A DNA stretch of 64,000 bases. Origin: Lottia gigantea. Its lineage: Eukaryota; Mollusca; Gastropoda; Lottiidae. Numbering within the stretch: position 1 is the stretch's first letter; each line of letters opens with the position of its first letter. Below the pieces are notes generated by a model. That model worked only from the letters and a program-made list of their open reading frames with translations, was not told where the DNA came from and did not search any database. The position numbers and the translations under genes were made by a program. Below are positions 27,801-35,909 of this stretch, in pieces. The stretch is from the NCBI RefSeq assembly GCF_000327385.1, contig NW_008709333.1, forward strand, positions 845,545-909,544, in the 5' to 3' direction.

Positions 27801-30589
27801 ATCTTATTTTCCTGCTCCTCCATGAGATCAAAATAATATTAATCTAATTAAATGTATATGAAGGGCCTATCTCACTGGTCTGGAGGCTAGTTGGCAACCA
27901 GTTGGCCACTCGAGGTTCAGCTGGTTGGGAAACATCTCTACAATTTCTCCAGGCCACATATTATCGAAACTATCTTAGCACTAGTATGTCCTAGGTTCTT
28001 ATCTTCTATCATAGATTCTAGGACATCCCAGTGCTAAGATCGTTTAGAGAATATGTGGCCTGGAGACTAAATGGCAAACATGTTCTTCAAAAGGTCACAA
28101 AGACTTCACCATCAGCACTGTCTCTGCCAGTGAGATAGGCCCTTAAGGTACAGTGGAAAATATACAAAATTTATAAAAGTACATTTGTACAGTGCTCATG
28201 CCCATACCCATAGAAGATTTTACTATCTTTTATATCGTATAATACAATTGAGTTCATAAAGCTCATGAGGATTGGCAACATCATGTAGTCTCATAAGAGG
28301 CTGGAAAAAAATAAATAGAGAAGGTGCATCCACTGACACATGAAAACACTCGAAATTTTTCTAAAAATCTAAAACTAACCTAATTAGTGAAATGATGTGA
28401 TTTATCAAAAACAATAAACAAATTAGCTAACCTTGAGTATTAAGCTTATAAACAACAAAAGTTTGATAGCCTTCAAAAATACTCCTACCAAAACCCTTAA
28501 AACCAAATCCAAAAATACTGCCAACTGTCAAAACTGACCGGGTAGTCCACTGATTAAGACAGATGTAATAATAACAAAATAAGCCATATATTATTGATAG
28601 AGTCAACCACTAATAAAGGTCACAAAAGGTCAACCTCATAACGAACTACTGGCTTAATTACTCTGGAGTATTCAACAGGATTTGATTACATTTGTACCAA
28701 TCAACATTACATATATGCTTCTTGATTTGGATCCGTTTGTCAGATTTAATGATAATGATACTAACAATTAAAGAATTTATCAGTGCTGACTGTTGTGTAT
28801 AAGCTTACAGCGATTAAATCTTTCTTGCACGTTATAAAAATTTTGCTGTGGTCATATCAATAGTGTTCTCAAAAAGGTGCGGTGTTAGCCTTGGCTAATT
28901 TGATTTTAAGTGAGGAAAAAATTTTCAAAATGGAGTTTAAAGTCCTACTTTTTATTTAAATGACTACCGGTATTGATAAGGGGTGTGGTTTAAATAACTG
29001 TATGTTTAAAGGTCTAGTTTTATTGTCACATTCTCAAAATCAAATGATGAATCATTCTATAGATATGTGTCAAATAGATCAGCACTGCCAATTCTGTATG
29101 GTAATGGAATGAAAAATCAAACATATTTTTTACAGAATATGTTGAAAAGACCATATCAAAAAGGCCTTTTCAGCTATGGTAATTCTTTAATGAACATTAA
29201 GTGTAATCTTAGCTACAAAAGTTGTTTGGAATTATCGGTGCTAAATTAGTAGCAGCCAAAGGCAAATATATTGCTCACACTTCTAGGACACCTGACTCTG
29301 CAACTAATATCAAGCAATGGCTTGCATTCCCTTTAAATCTTATTGACTAGCCTATCAATACCATAAAGGGGTCGATATTCCACTTTGAAAAGCAGTTTGA
29401 CTTAAGTAAGCCTATTCTACCTATTATATAGGATCCAAACCTCAGGTACTTGTGGACAGAATATTCATGCATAACTGTGGTTAGTGATGTAGAAATTTCT
29501 AGAAGTAGCCTTACTCTAGTTACTGTTTATGAATTTGTGTCAGTAGGACTAGTTTTAGTTAAGTTCCTTTTTGCACTGATAATGATTTTTTCTATTTGTG
29601 TGATATTTTATTTAGTTTTTAGATTAGTGCACATAGTGACATACTAGCTGTAAAAGTAAAAGGCGTCAATGAGAAAAAAATTAAAAGCTGAATCCAAAAG
29701 GAATTTAGTTACAGTTTCATAAAATAAAATTGATCAATTCGGACAGGTCGAAAAAAATCGAACAGACATCACTTGTCAATTTCTAATTTCTTTGACAAAC
29801 AACATTAGCAATTATTGACATAAGGACAGGCATACATGAAAATCAAAAAATTTGCAACCACTACTACATGCAAAGAATCTCAAAAGGCTTACAGAAATAA
29901 GGAATTGTGTAATCCAAAGAATTCTGTCAAATTCAGGAGGATTCCATCAAAACAGGAAATGGCTGTCATCCCAGACAGATATGATGCCCTCTAGCGGGAG
30001 GAAAAAATAGTGAAAGTTTTCATCGCTTTATGATCAAAGGGAAACAACTCTTGTCTTTAATCATTACCTCAGACCACATCTAACTTCCTATAACATGATT
30101 TCAGTTTAATGGCTTGACAAAAATTGCACTGGACACTAATAGTACAACAAATTATCTGTTTTATAAAGTAATTTATCTTACCGCTATGTAGAAGTTGTCT
30201 CGCCAGATGAATTGGTTTTCGGTAGTATTTTTTACTTCTCTGTAATACAAGAAAAATTGAATCAAATGAAATGCAATTTAAGCCCACTATTCTAGACCTT
30301 GATGGACTACTGAATTAAAATGGAGTTTTACTATTCTGTACGACGAATAGATGAGGTACGGTGTATTGTGAACTAGAGCCTATTATCATTATTAATACGA
30401 AGTACGGAGTCCTGCGCGGGGTTATCAATACATTACAAAATACGAACACGATTCGTTACTGTATCCCAATTTGCAGAACTAATCAGACACCGTTCCTCGA
30501 CTATTCCCAGCTTATCCAATAGGCCTACATACCTGTGTTCTGATTTTCCGGTGATGATCGGCATCACTGTCAGCATCGTATGGATCCAT
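3836..30589 (-). CDS. OSBPL8: Oxysterol-binding protein-related protein, ORP5/ORP8 type (long form, 942 aa)
   Basis: Twenty-one coding exons join in phase: 30589-30533, 30239-30182, 27760-27563, 15423-15317, 14772-14680, 14415-14227, 13654-13532, 13187-12914, 12574-12423, 12057-11986, 11804-11692, 11147-11066, 10847-10749, 10591-10495, 9915-9817, 9404-9307, 8863-8738, 8405-8305, 7875-7690, 7225-6975, 4089-3836. A PH domain spans about residues 202-318 ([20 protein letters not shown]). The lipid-transfer domain (ORD) starts near 435 with [17 protein letters not shown] and carries the family signature EQISHHPP at 538-545. RPWDP closes it near 777. A C-terminal hydrophobic segment (about 924-941) is the tail anchor that separates ORP5/ORP8 from other ORPs. 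In the known family these proteins sit in the ER at plasma-membrane contacts and exchange phosphatidylserine for PI4P. The start is the ATG two bases inside exon 1, so a non-coding exon must lie upstream. ORP5 and ORP8 cannot be told apart in an invertebrate; the symbol is by best resemblance. Confidence 0.93.
4540..4715 (+). repeat. Dispersed ~240-bp element, diverged copy
   Basis: TTGAGTTTTACATCC, then GTGTGAAATGAGGGAAATTT and GTGCACAGCCTGGAGTA follow in the family order, with many substitutions. It sits in the last intron of the ORP gene (4090-6974). The rest of that intron, to about 5950, shows nothing but AT-rich sequence. Confidence 0.55.
5957..6265. mobile_element. Foldback MITE, near-perfect palindrome
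   Basis: Two arms of about 140 bp face each other: the left reads inward from GTAAAGAGGTTTTATT through CATTCCGAAGTCTGTAGTTC, the right mirrors it through GAACCACAGACTTCGG to TAAAACATCTTTAC. The centre contains CCCCTCTAGTGATGTCATAA and its mirror. Related, more decayed copies lie at 9010-9262, 24700-24840, 26865-27065 and 40128-40570, which makes this a family. No transposase frame is present. Confidence 0.7.
7302..7395 (+). mobile_element. tRNA-derived SINE fragment
   Basis: TAGCTCAGTAAGCTAAGG (7309 onward) resembles a tRNA A-box region and GGGTTTGATCC (7376-7386) a B box, at roughly tRNA-like spacing. There is no cloverleaf I would call a working tRNA. It lies in an ORP intron. Confidence 0.4.
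9010..9262. mobile_element. Foldback MITE, same family as 5957-6265
   Basis: The left arm (GGGGATACTGATAGCATTAA, CAATCAGACGTCTGTG, TTCTACTAAAACTAAG) mirrors the right arm (CTCAGTTTTAGTAGAGTTGC, CCACAGATGTCTGACTG, GCTATCAGTATCCCTGAT). It is inside an ORP intron, only about 45 bp from the donor of exon 9404-9307. Confidence 0.65.
11519..11638. mobile_element. Foldback element, same family as the core of 27861-28144
   Basis: CACGTATTCTCAAAATGATC and TAGGATGTCCTAG on the left face GGACATCCTAG and GATCATTTCGAGAATACATG on the right, leaving a small loop. The same words, mirrored in the same way, form the middle of the MITE at 27861-28144, so this looks like an internal remnant of that family. Confidence 0.6.
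12258..12300 (+). repeat. 3' half of a hammerhead-type repeat monomer
   Basis: GAAAC (12259-12263), loop ATGT, GTC (12268-12270) and GACAGC (12271-12276) are followed by the family tail GAGCTCTAGTCAATTA. GACAGC is the exact complement of the GCTGTC that precedes CTGATGA in other copies, which defines the stem I of the family. The 5' half here is decayed. Confidence 0.6.
12327..12367 (+). ncRNA. Candidate type I hammerhead ribozyme, all core boxes present
   Basis: GTTGT (12327-12331) is followed by CTGAAGA (12332-12338), a perfect hairpin ACGC-ATA-GCGT (12339-12349), GAAAC (12350-12354), a five-base loop, GTA (12360-12362) and ACAAC (12363-12367). ACAAC pairs fully with GTTGT as stem I, and AC/GT forms a two-pair stem III. 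Position 7 of the CUGANGA box is free in known hammerheads, so CTGAAGA is allowed, and GUA is a permitted cleavage triplet. The motif is antisense to the ORP gene, 56 bp from exon 12574-12423. I folded it by eye only. Confidence 0.5.
12745..12830 (+). mobile_element. tRNA-derived SINE fragment
   Basis: GCCTTGAGTTCGAATCTTCC carries a B-box-like GAGTTCGAATC near 12795. It resembles the piece at 42815-42890 (TGCCTTGTGTTCGAATCC). The A-box side is poorly kept. Confidence 0.4.
16086..16265. mobile_element. Short inverted-repeat element
   Basis: TACTATAGGCA with GAAGGCAG on the left mirrors GCTGCCTTC with TGCCTATAGT on the right. TTAA lies next to both ends, which would fit a piggyBac-style target site, but the ends are not flush and I am unsure. 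There are repeated GCCCGAAA words inside and no coding frame. Confidence 0.4.
16542..16647 (-). CDS. OSBPL8: Alternative first coding exon of the ORP gene (short form, 873 aa)
   Basis: The exon encodes a start [20 protein letters not shown] followed by a basic, serine-rich stretch, and ends in a consensus donor (GAAG then GTGAG) at phase 1. That phase is identical to the end of the upstream exon 27760-27563, so both can join to exon 15423-15317. An in-frame TAA lies 15 bases before the ATG and no usable acceptor opens an internal exon, so this should be a first exon with its own promoter. The short form would replace the acidic N-terminus [13 protein letters not shown] with a basic one. Vertebrate ORP8 is known to have long and short forms that differ at the N-terminus, which supports the reading. 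The junction yields a doubled HSEG-HSEG. Confidence 0.75.
17090..17740 (+). repeat. Dispersed-element pieces with a ~70-bp internal tandem
   Basis: ATGGAGTTTTACGTCCTACT at about 17099 is the family head. From about 17395 the middle of the element recurs: GTGTGCAATAAGGTAAATTT or close variants near 17460, 17535 and 17610, each followed by GATATTAAT-type spacers. The element tail TTTCCAACTG and CAACGTGCTCAAG ends the group near 17740. This looks like local tandem growth of the element's core. Confidence 0.55.
18721..18751 (-). repeat. Weak hammerhead-like box pair
   Basis: On the minus strand CTGATGA (18751-18745) is followed 19 bases later by GAAAC (18725-18721) and then ATTGTC. The segment between does not form a clean stem II and the outer arms do not pair, so this is at best a remnant. 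Confidence 0.25.
19216..19960 (+). repeat. 20-21-bp minisatellite (ATTCCATTGTATTACTTTAT)
   Basis: About 35 imperfect copies of ATTCCATTGTATTACTTTAT, with one-base length variants, run without a break. The period is not a multiple of three over the whole array, and the long open frames across it (YYFNIPL-type repeats) are artefacts of the unit. Confidence 0.85.
21635..21860 (-). repeat. Hammerhead-type tandem repeat, two monomers, minus strand
   Basis: On the minus strand CTGATAA and CTGATGA (21714-21708) occur about 115 bp apart with the family spacer GAGCTCTAGTCAATTAGCTA between them. The second copy lost its GAAAC-to-GTC segment but keeps GTGACAGC, whose GACAGC is the stem I partner of CTGTC upstream. 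The orientation is sense to the ORP long-form intron. Confidence 0.55.
22425..22560. mobile_element. Foldback element whose arms each carry a hammerhead motif
   Basis: Arms 22425-22483 and 22500-22560 are near-perfect inverted copies (AAAACTATATTATTGTCCTG against its mirror) around a loop of about 16 bp. In each arm CTGAAGA is followed by a GGC-loop-GCC or GCT hairpin and GAAAC. Such foldback pairs with minimal hammerheads resemble termini of Penelope-like elements, in which hammerheads are known; no reverse-transcriptase frame is near. Confidence 0.6.
22498..22536 (+). ncRNA. Candidate minimal hammerhead ribozyme
   Basis: TTGTTT (22498-22503), CTGAAGA (22504-22510), stem II GGC/GCT (22512-22514 with 22520-22522), GAAAC (22523-22527), GTC (22528-22530), AAATAA (22531-22536). 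TTGTTT and AAATAA pair over six positions with one G-U. Stem III is just AC against GT with no loop, as in the minimal hammerheads of Penelope-like elements, which are thought to act as dimers. The mirrored minus-strand copy in the left arm has a perfect GGC/GCC stem II but lacks one base of the cleavage box. Confidence 0.5.
22985..23275 (+). repeat. ~27-bp minisatellite (TTGTACACTGTTGTA core)
   Basis: TTGTACACTGTTGTA alternates with CATCATAG, CTCATTG or GTCATTG spacers for about ten copies. Three overlapping open frames of 60-75 codons arise from it in different frames, showing they are not genes. Confidence 0.8.
24135..24285 (+). repeat. ~57-bp tandem repeat, three copies
   Basis: AGAGAGTCCACATAGCTAAT and GTTTATTT plus GTTTGTCAA recur near 24140, 24197 and 24253. 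The head AGAGAGTCCACATGG also occurs alone near 59276. Confidence 0.7.
24700..24840 (+). mobile_element. One arm of the 5957-type foldback MITE
   Basis: TTTTATGTGTTTCGGGATCA, AGCATCAATTTGCACCATTC and CAATCAGAAATCTGTGG match the left arm of the family; the mirrored arm is missing. Confidence 0.5.
24960..25205 (+). repeat. ~50-60-bp tandem repeat, about five copies
   Basis: Copies carry GCTCTAGACTGTTGATTTG, CTGTATGTACCAGTCA and TGTCTGAATAGA in that order, starting near 24972, 25031, 25083, 25132 and 25182. Confidence 0.75.
25694..25945 (+). repeat. Hammerhead-type tandem array, three monomers
   Basis: CTGATGA occurs at 25706-25712, 25818-25824 and 25898-25904. Each is preceded by GCTGTC or GCTGGC and followed by a short hairpin and GAAAC. 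The first two units are 112 bp apart and share the tail GAGCTCTAGTTAAT and CTATTGGAAAGTTAA. The third has a different stem II, GTAT-TTT-ATAC, which is still perfectly paired. The array is antisense to the ORP gene. Confidence 0.65.
25812..25855 (+). ncRNA. Candidate type I hammerhead ribozyme, best-kept tandem monomer
   Basis: GCTGTC (25812-25817), CTGATGA (25818-25824), stem II GAT/ATC closed by a G-U pair (25825-25837), GAAAC (25838-25842), loop ATGT (25843-25846), GTC (25847-25849), AGCAGT (25850-25855). All catalytic boxes match the hammerhead consensus. Stem I pairs at five of six positions, wobbles included; only the pair next to the cleavage site is a mismatch. The GACAGC seen at 12271-12276 would make it perfect, so that is probably the family consensus. 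Confidence 0.55.
26165..26335. mobile_element. Foldback element (GTGCCCTCA ends)
   Basis: GAGCCTTCACACCATAGTTA on the left mirrors GTAATCGCTAGGATGTGAGG on the right, and the inner GTGTTCAGAACTCTTGACC mirrors GGTCACAAGTTTCGAACAC. Related sequence with GTGCCCTCAC ... GCGATCA lies at 40375-40470 and 50030-50175. Confidence 0.5.
26865..27065. mobile_element. Decayed copy of the 5957-type foldback MITE
   Basis: The ends GTTAAAAGGTTTTCTATAC and CATAAAAAAAAGGTTTAG, with ACACTGAGAGCATCAATTTT and ATTGCAAGAACCACAGACG inside, match the two arms of the family; the centre is shortened. Confidence 0.55.
27861..28144. mobile_element. MITE with perfect 18-bp terminal inverted repeats
   Basis: AAGGGCCTATCTCACTGG (27861-27878) and its exact reverse complement (28127-28144) bound a 284-bp element whose middle is a second long inverted repeat (CCAGGCCACATATTATCG and its mirror near 28060). 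The very good ends suggest a fairly recent insertion. It lies in the ORP long-form intron, 100 bp from exon 27760-27563. The superfamily is not determined; no clear target-site duplication is visible. Confidence 0.75.
28145..30181. other. ORP intron, nothing coding seen
   Basis: The stretch holds only the heads of two dispersed-element copies (28922-28960 and 30320-30340, the latter just beyond exon 30239-30182). Two open frames of 60-65 codons (29067-29249, 29450-29647) show no domain, homology I know, or splice context. The second is hydrophobic but AT-driven. Confidence 0.5.
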
Positions 30590-31228
30590 ATCTGAAAAAC
30601 ATATAAATCTAATTTAGGGAAAAGGTGTTTAGGATTGCCTTTAGGGAGGAACTCTAAGATATACAAACTAGGAGCTACAAAAAACGTTCATGGGATTGCA
30701 TGTTTCATGTTAAGGGCATATAAATATTCATTTCCACAAAATAATATCATTAATTTATATCAGACACTAAAGTGATACTAGTGCAAGAATACCTTAATCT
30801 TAAGTTTATCCAAGATCCCAAAACCGTCACCCCTGGTGTCGCATGACAATAACAAACTTATATGAAATTCGATACGTTCATGATTAGCATTGACTTAATA
30901 CTCTCTACCCAAGAATTAAAAAAAAGGCATAACTAATAAACACGACACATTATAATGATATTCAAACAAGGAAGTAGATTGTAAATATTACCCTAACCAG
31001 TTAACTCGCGATAAGGGAGCACTGTTGCTTAATCATCCACAATGTCCTGCCCCTAAATTAAAAAGAATTACCTTCAAAATCACAAAAAACCTTACATATA
31101 CATGAATACTGTGGTTTGGTAAATGGCGATCGTAAGGAAGTTTAAGGATTATCATTAGCCACTAGTGATACAATGTATAACATGGTGATACAATGACATT
31201 TGACATCTAAATAGTATGTTATTAATCA

Positions 31229-31530
31229 TAGCCCCGTCACACCAGACTGCCACCAATTGCGATCTTACGGCTACTGGAAATGTACTAAGTCGCCGTTAAA
31301 CGTGAGAAAATCAAGAGAAAAAGACGACCTTCTCGATCCCATGGCGTTCTCAACGCGTTCCAGAACTGATCGCCGAACCTTGGCGTTTGTTTTGAGCATG
31401 TCCAAAATAAATGCCGTTGACTCGGCGATGTCAGGCGTGTCCTACTACCACGCTTAAGGCAATCTTAACACGCTCTGAGCCGATTTCCGTCGCAGCGCAA
31501 TAGGAACGCCTTTCTGATGTGACGGGGCCA
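31229..31530. mobile_element. MITE with GC-rich inverted ends
   Basis: AGCCCCGTCACACCAGA on the left and, reverse-complemented, GGCCCCGTCACATCAGA on the right form terminal inverted repeats about 300 bp apart. The inside is richer in G+C and CpG than its surroundings. Open frames of about 65 codons on both strands have no recognisable product. Confidence 0.65.
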
Positions 31531-31810
31531 TTACAACGCGGTAGTAGTATACATACATTATAATATACAACATTATCATAATCCGTAATAATATACTGTT
31601 TGTAAATCAACCATGTATAAGCCACGCGTTTTCAACCTTTTCCTTTCTATTACCCCTTTTAGGATCCTTGATCGAGTGTAGCCTACTACACGCCTTTCCC
31701 TCGTAGATCCTTACTATTTCGTGATTTTTCTTTTTCATTTTGGAGAATATAATCTTACAATGCCAATGCTAGATAACATAGCACCTCATTACACCCCCCC
31801 CCCCCCCCAC

Positions 31811-32251
31811 NNNNNNNNNNNNNNNNNNNNNNNNNNNNNNNNNNNNNNNNNNNNNNNNNNNNNNNNNNNNNNNNNNNNNNNNNNNNNNNNNNNNNNNNNN
31901 NNNNNNNNNNNNNNNNNNNNNNNNNNNNNNNNNNNNNNNNNNNNNNNNNNNNNNNNNNNNNNNNNNNNNNNNNNNNNNNNNNNNNNNNNNNNNNNNNNNN
32001 NNNNNNNNNNNNNNNNNNNNNNNNNNNNNNNNNNNNNNNNNNNNNNNNNNNNNNNNNNNNNNNNNNNNNNNNNNNNNNNNNNNNNNNNNNNNNNNNNNNN
32101 NNNNNNNNNNNNNNNNNNNNNNNNNNNNNNNNNNNNNNNNNNNNNNNNNNNNNNNNNNNNNNNNNNNNNNNNNNNNNNNNNNNNNNNNNNNNNNNNNNNN
32201 NNNNNNNNNNNNNNNNNNNNNNNNNNNNNNNNNNNNNNNNNNNNNNNNNNN
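31811..32251. other. Assembly gap (441 N)
   Basis: An N run is bordered on the left by a C homopolymer and on the right by a 54-56-bp tandem array, so the gap probably hides more copies of that array. Confidence 0.99.
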
Positions 32252-32620
32252 AGAATACACCTCTATTTCTTTTTGACAGGATCACTTGAGACCATCGTAC
32301 GATTGAGAATACACCTCTTTTTTTGACAGTATCACTTGAGAATACACCTCTATTTCTATTTGACAGCATCACTTGAGACCACTGTACGATTGAGAATACA
32401 CCTCTATTTCTTTTTGACAGTATCACTTAAGACCACTGTGCGATTGAGACTACAGCTCTATTCCTATTTGATAGTATCACTTGAGACCACTGTGCGATTG
32501 AGACTGCAGCTCTATACAGTATAAATCTCCATGACTTACCTACTCTATTCCTATTTGACAGTAACGCTTGAGACCACTGTACGATTGAGATTACACCTCT
32601 ATTCCTATTTGACAGTAACG
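32252..32620 (+). repeat. ~54-bp tandem repeat beside the gap
   Basis: CGATTGAGAATACACCTCTA, TTTGACAGTATCACTTGAGA and CCACTGTA recur about seven times. Open frames spanning this array and the gap are artefacts. Confidence 0.85.
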
Positions 32621-33239
32621 CTGTGTTATGTCACACTCTGAGGTTCTCTGCTATAAACGGCATCCGTCCTATATATTTAGCTATGCCAATCAATATTACG
32701 ATTATTATTATTATTATTATTATTCCACTGCTTCAAAGTCTTTACTATTTCAACCATTTTCTTTGTAAACAACTTCATAACAATTACCTGGTTCGCTTTA
32801 CAAACCGGTTTCAGTTTCTCATTAAACTAGTTTCAGTGTACAGGTGAAAATCAACTTTTAATTGCAAAATGTCATATTTTATTTAAAATTGTGATATATT
32901 TTACCACTTTATTGAGAAGAAGAAAGAAATATTGAATTTTAGAAGATTTTATGAAAATAACGCAAAGTTTTTCCGACAGGTAAAAGCAATCAACTGAAAC
33001 CGGTTTGAGAAACTACCTAGCAACAGAACATTTGGTCTGAACTTGTCACATCGATCAATATAATACGGTAATAAATAAAGTAGTCGTTTTATAAAGATTT
33101 TATTTTCTATATTGAATGGGACAAGTCAGTCAGCCCGGCAATCGACTCGTTCTCTTTTATATTATTCCTCTATTTCACTATTGTTAATGCTTCACACGCA
33201 ATCGTGCATTGCGTTAAGACAATATAAGGTTGCAGTGAA

Positions 33240-33345
33240 CTGTAAACTAATGCAGCTGTCCTGGCAAAATGTTCAACTCATTGTACACTGCATGGTGTTC
33301 TCAGTCTTCATTAGCCCAGTTTGTACAGAAAAGTAGGACGTAAAA
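33240..33345 (-). repeat. Dispersed ~240-bp element, 5' part, minus strand
   Basis: Read on the minus strand it runs TTTTACGTCCTACTTTTCTG, GGGCTAATGAAGAC, CACCATGCAGTGTACAATGA, CAGGACAGCTGCATTAG, the family order. Confidence 0.65.
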
Positions 33346-34149
33346 CTACATCAGATTTCACTTGACGCTCAGTCGCAACGACTTTGTTTTTCGGAACGCA
33401 ACAGTCCAGTAAAATTGCTCCTTATTGCAAGATACCACTACCTACGCTTGAGTACCCTCTACCATCCAGCCCCTCGTTGTTTAGAAAATCGGCGTCGAAA
33501 AATGGTACCGTCATCGTAGACGTGTGGCGGGGTTACCAAGTCGTGGTCATAGTGACATCCGGTGTTTGAGAAGAGTGACCATCCCCTGCCTCGGTTATTT
33601 TCTGCAACACCATGTACAATATACTTATAATTGACAATTCAAAAGTTTGAAATCAATAGAAAAAGGTCGAGTTATATTCATAATGAATAATTACCTAGGT
33701 CTAGACTCTGTTATAGTATAGCCTATACAAAACAGAAAATAGTCAATTCAAGATTAATGACTTTTTTGCACTGATAATTACAAGTTTTATGTCGGTACAG
33801 TTATAGTGACACTCTTAATACGTCTTTATAAACCAAATATTATGAGTCTTTTTGTTTAATTCTTCACATTTCTCATTTCTTTGAACCCATTATGGTAGAT
33901 CTAAGCCATAAAATTATAATATTGATAACTTTACATAACGGTATAATTTCTATGTTTCTATTCGCGACCTAGGAATGTCTTTATAATTCAGGTATGTTGA
34001 CGTTCTAAACTATCCGGCTAAAAATCGCGATCAAAGGTACATGGGTACATGTACAAGTCTTTATTATGGTCTTACAGATTCGTAATTTTCGTCTCAATTT
34101 TCTATCTATTTTGGAAATGTTGGTCTTCATTGATTTGGGCTCATTTCCT

Positions 34150-34215
34150 CTGTCCATCCGTGTTTCGGCATCACCATTCGCATCAGGACGACTTGTCTTA
34201 GAAATAGGGGTCAAC
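34150..34215 (-). repeat. Remnant of the hammerhead-type repeat
   Basis: On the minus strand GTCGTC, CTGATGC, a GAATGGTGATGC segment and CGAAACACGGATG follow in the family order, with TTTCTAAGACAAG upstream as in other monomers. The last base of the CTGANGA box is changed. Confidence 0.4.
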
Positions 34216-35559
34216 TTTTCAATATTAAAGCGTATGAGCAAAGTAAAGAAAATTCACCCATGTGACACTCCTCCTCGTCCCCGTCTCCCGACCCCCTCCG
34301 CCACTTACCCACTTTGTAATTTCAGAAAGATCTATTACAGATAATTTTATAGCAAGATAATATTGGATATCGAATCAATAAATCTTTAAACTAAATTCAC
34401 TGAATTGTCGACTTGAAATCAATATCCTACTTGTAAATTACAATAACAACTTTTTAATAGGTTGTTGTATTGTTGAGTCTAGGATGTCGACACCGTTTCA
34501 CAATGCCATGGTGACTTGGTATTAATATATTCCCGCCCGAAGCGCAAGAGCACGGGTTCCTTTTCAAGCCATATAGTGAAAACATTTTTCACAAGAAAAG
34601 AACAATAGACGCTTGTTTGCAAAACTGAACTTTCCTTGAAAGTCGCAAATCTTAAAAAAAACAGGCTAATTCCGCTCATCTGACAAACGTTCCCTCTTTG
34701 CTCAATCCGCTAAACAAGAAACTTACAACCCACAATTATTGTAAGGAAAAAACTTCACTAATGATAATCGTTTATCACAAAATTGATGTGCGGCATTTTG
34801 GGGGTTGATTTTAGTCTGGAGTGTATGTAAATAGTCTTCGGAAGTACCAGAAAAGTACAAAAATCACATGACACAATTCCTTTAAATATAGTTCAAACAA
34901 GGAATTTTACTCACTATTTCCATATATCATGTCTTTCTATATATAACAGAGTATCTTAAAATGACTATCTGAGACTAAAGTATGATCGATCCCTTTACCA
35001 TTTCGCGATTTTAAAAAAAGACACATCCTACTATTAAATCTATGAAAACTTCAGACTATAGTAAACTCTGTAGAGTAAAACAAGATTTACTTCCCTTAGT
35101 TTTGAATTATAGAACGCGGTCGCGCCCTCTACAATTTACACATTATTGACTTTTAGCTGGATGCTGACAAATTCCGATGAATTAGAAAAGAATCCACTGT
35201 AGAAATACAAAGATTGCAGGCAAGTTTGTTTATTTTGATGTAAAGTTCATAATGGCAATAAATTTTGCTCCATTTTGAAAGCAAAATGCATCGAAATTAC
35301 AAAGTTAGCTGAGAGTACAGCGCCCATAAAAATGGGAGGTAACTGGAAGGACAAATCCAGAGGAAAATGTAAACAATGTTTTGACAGCTAATTAACCGTA
35401 ATTAAGCTAATTAATGGCGATCACTCCTCAGTGATTTTAATTGATTTAGACAACATGTCAGTCCATGCCTGTAATAATCAGTTGAACGTGAACAGAAGGT
35501 GACTAAACTCTAAAATCAATCACAATGTTGTAAGCAAAATAAGCCAAAACTCCAAAAAG

Positions 35560-35905
35560 GTAAGCCACCAACCAAGGACAATTTCAGCAATAGTGTTACA
35601 ATCTTACACCAAGGGCAAGGTTGCAACAAGGAAGAATCAGTCATTCATTGAATCACTTTTTGAAATGAAAAGTTTTACATTGGGTTAATGCAAATTTAAT
35701 CCAGATTTCATCATGATTTATAGAATAAGGCCACAGGTGTCCAGGTTGAAAGGAGTTGATATGATTGCAAAAGTTTTGACTTATACAACACTCAACAGTT
35801 CAAATCTCAACTAAAATTCATCAATCATTGTCTGTCTTTTTGACTAAATATGTAAATTAATACTTATGCAGCAATGGTAATAATAATTTTTCTTGTATTT
35901 TTCAG
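35560..35905 (+). other. Probable 5' UTR intron of the zinc-finger gene
   Basis: A good donor (CCAAAAAG then GTAAGC, GT at 35560-35561) and a good acceptor (TTTTTCTTGTATTTTTCAG, ending 35905) bracket the space before the ATG at 35910. The acceptor is convincing because the frame upstream of it (MVIIIFLVFF) is pure pyrimidine-tract translation. The donor choice is tentative. Confidence 0.5.
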
Positions 35906-35909
35906 AATT

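Larger units (their letters stand above)
30592..35909. other. Divergent intergenic space between the ORP and zinc-finger genes
   Basis: Both flanking coding starts sit directly behind splice acceptors, so both genes must have non-coding first exons in here. The stretch holds a MITE (31229-31530), a C run (31794-31809), an assembly gap (31811-32251), a tandem array (32252-32620), an (ATT)n tract (about 32698-32725), a minus-strand dispersed element (33240-33345) and a comparatively GC/CpG-richer segment (33360-33590) that could be promoter-associated. I cannot place either transcription start. Confidence 0.5.

Noticed and set aside
29067-29647. Two 60-65-codon frames as a possible small gene in an ORP intron
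   Set aside because: No domain, no splice signals joining them, composition follows AT content.
31721-32426. Open frames of 163-223 codons
   Set aside because: Mostly N bases of the assembly gap.
35874-35909. Upstream ATG that extends the zinc-finger frame by 12 codons
   Set aside because: The added residues (MVIIIFLVFFRI) translate a pyrimidine tract ending in a strong acceptor at 35905; the next ATG at 35910 is the sensible start.
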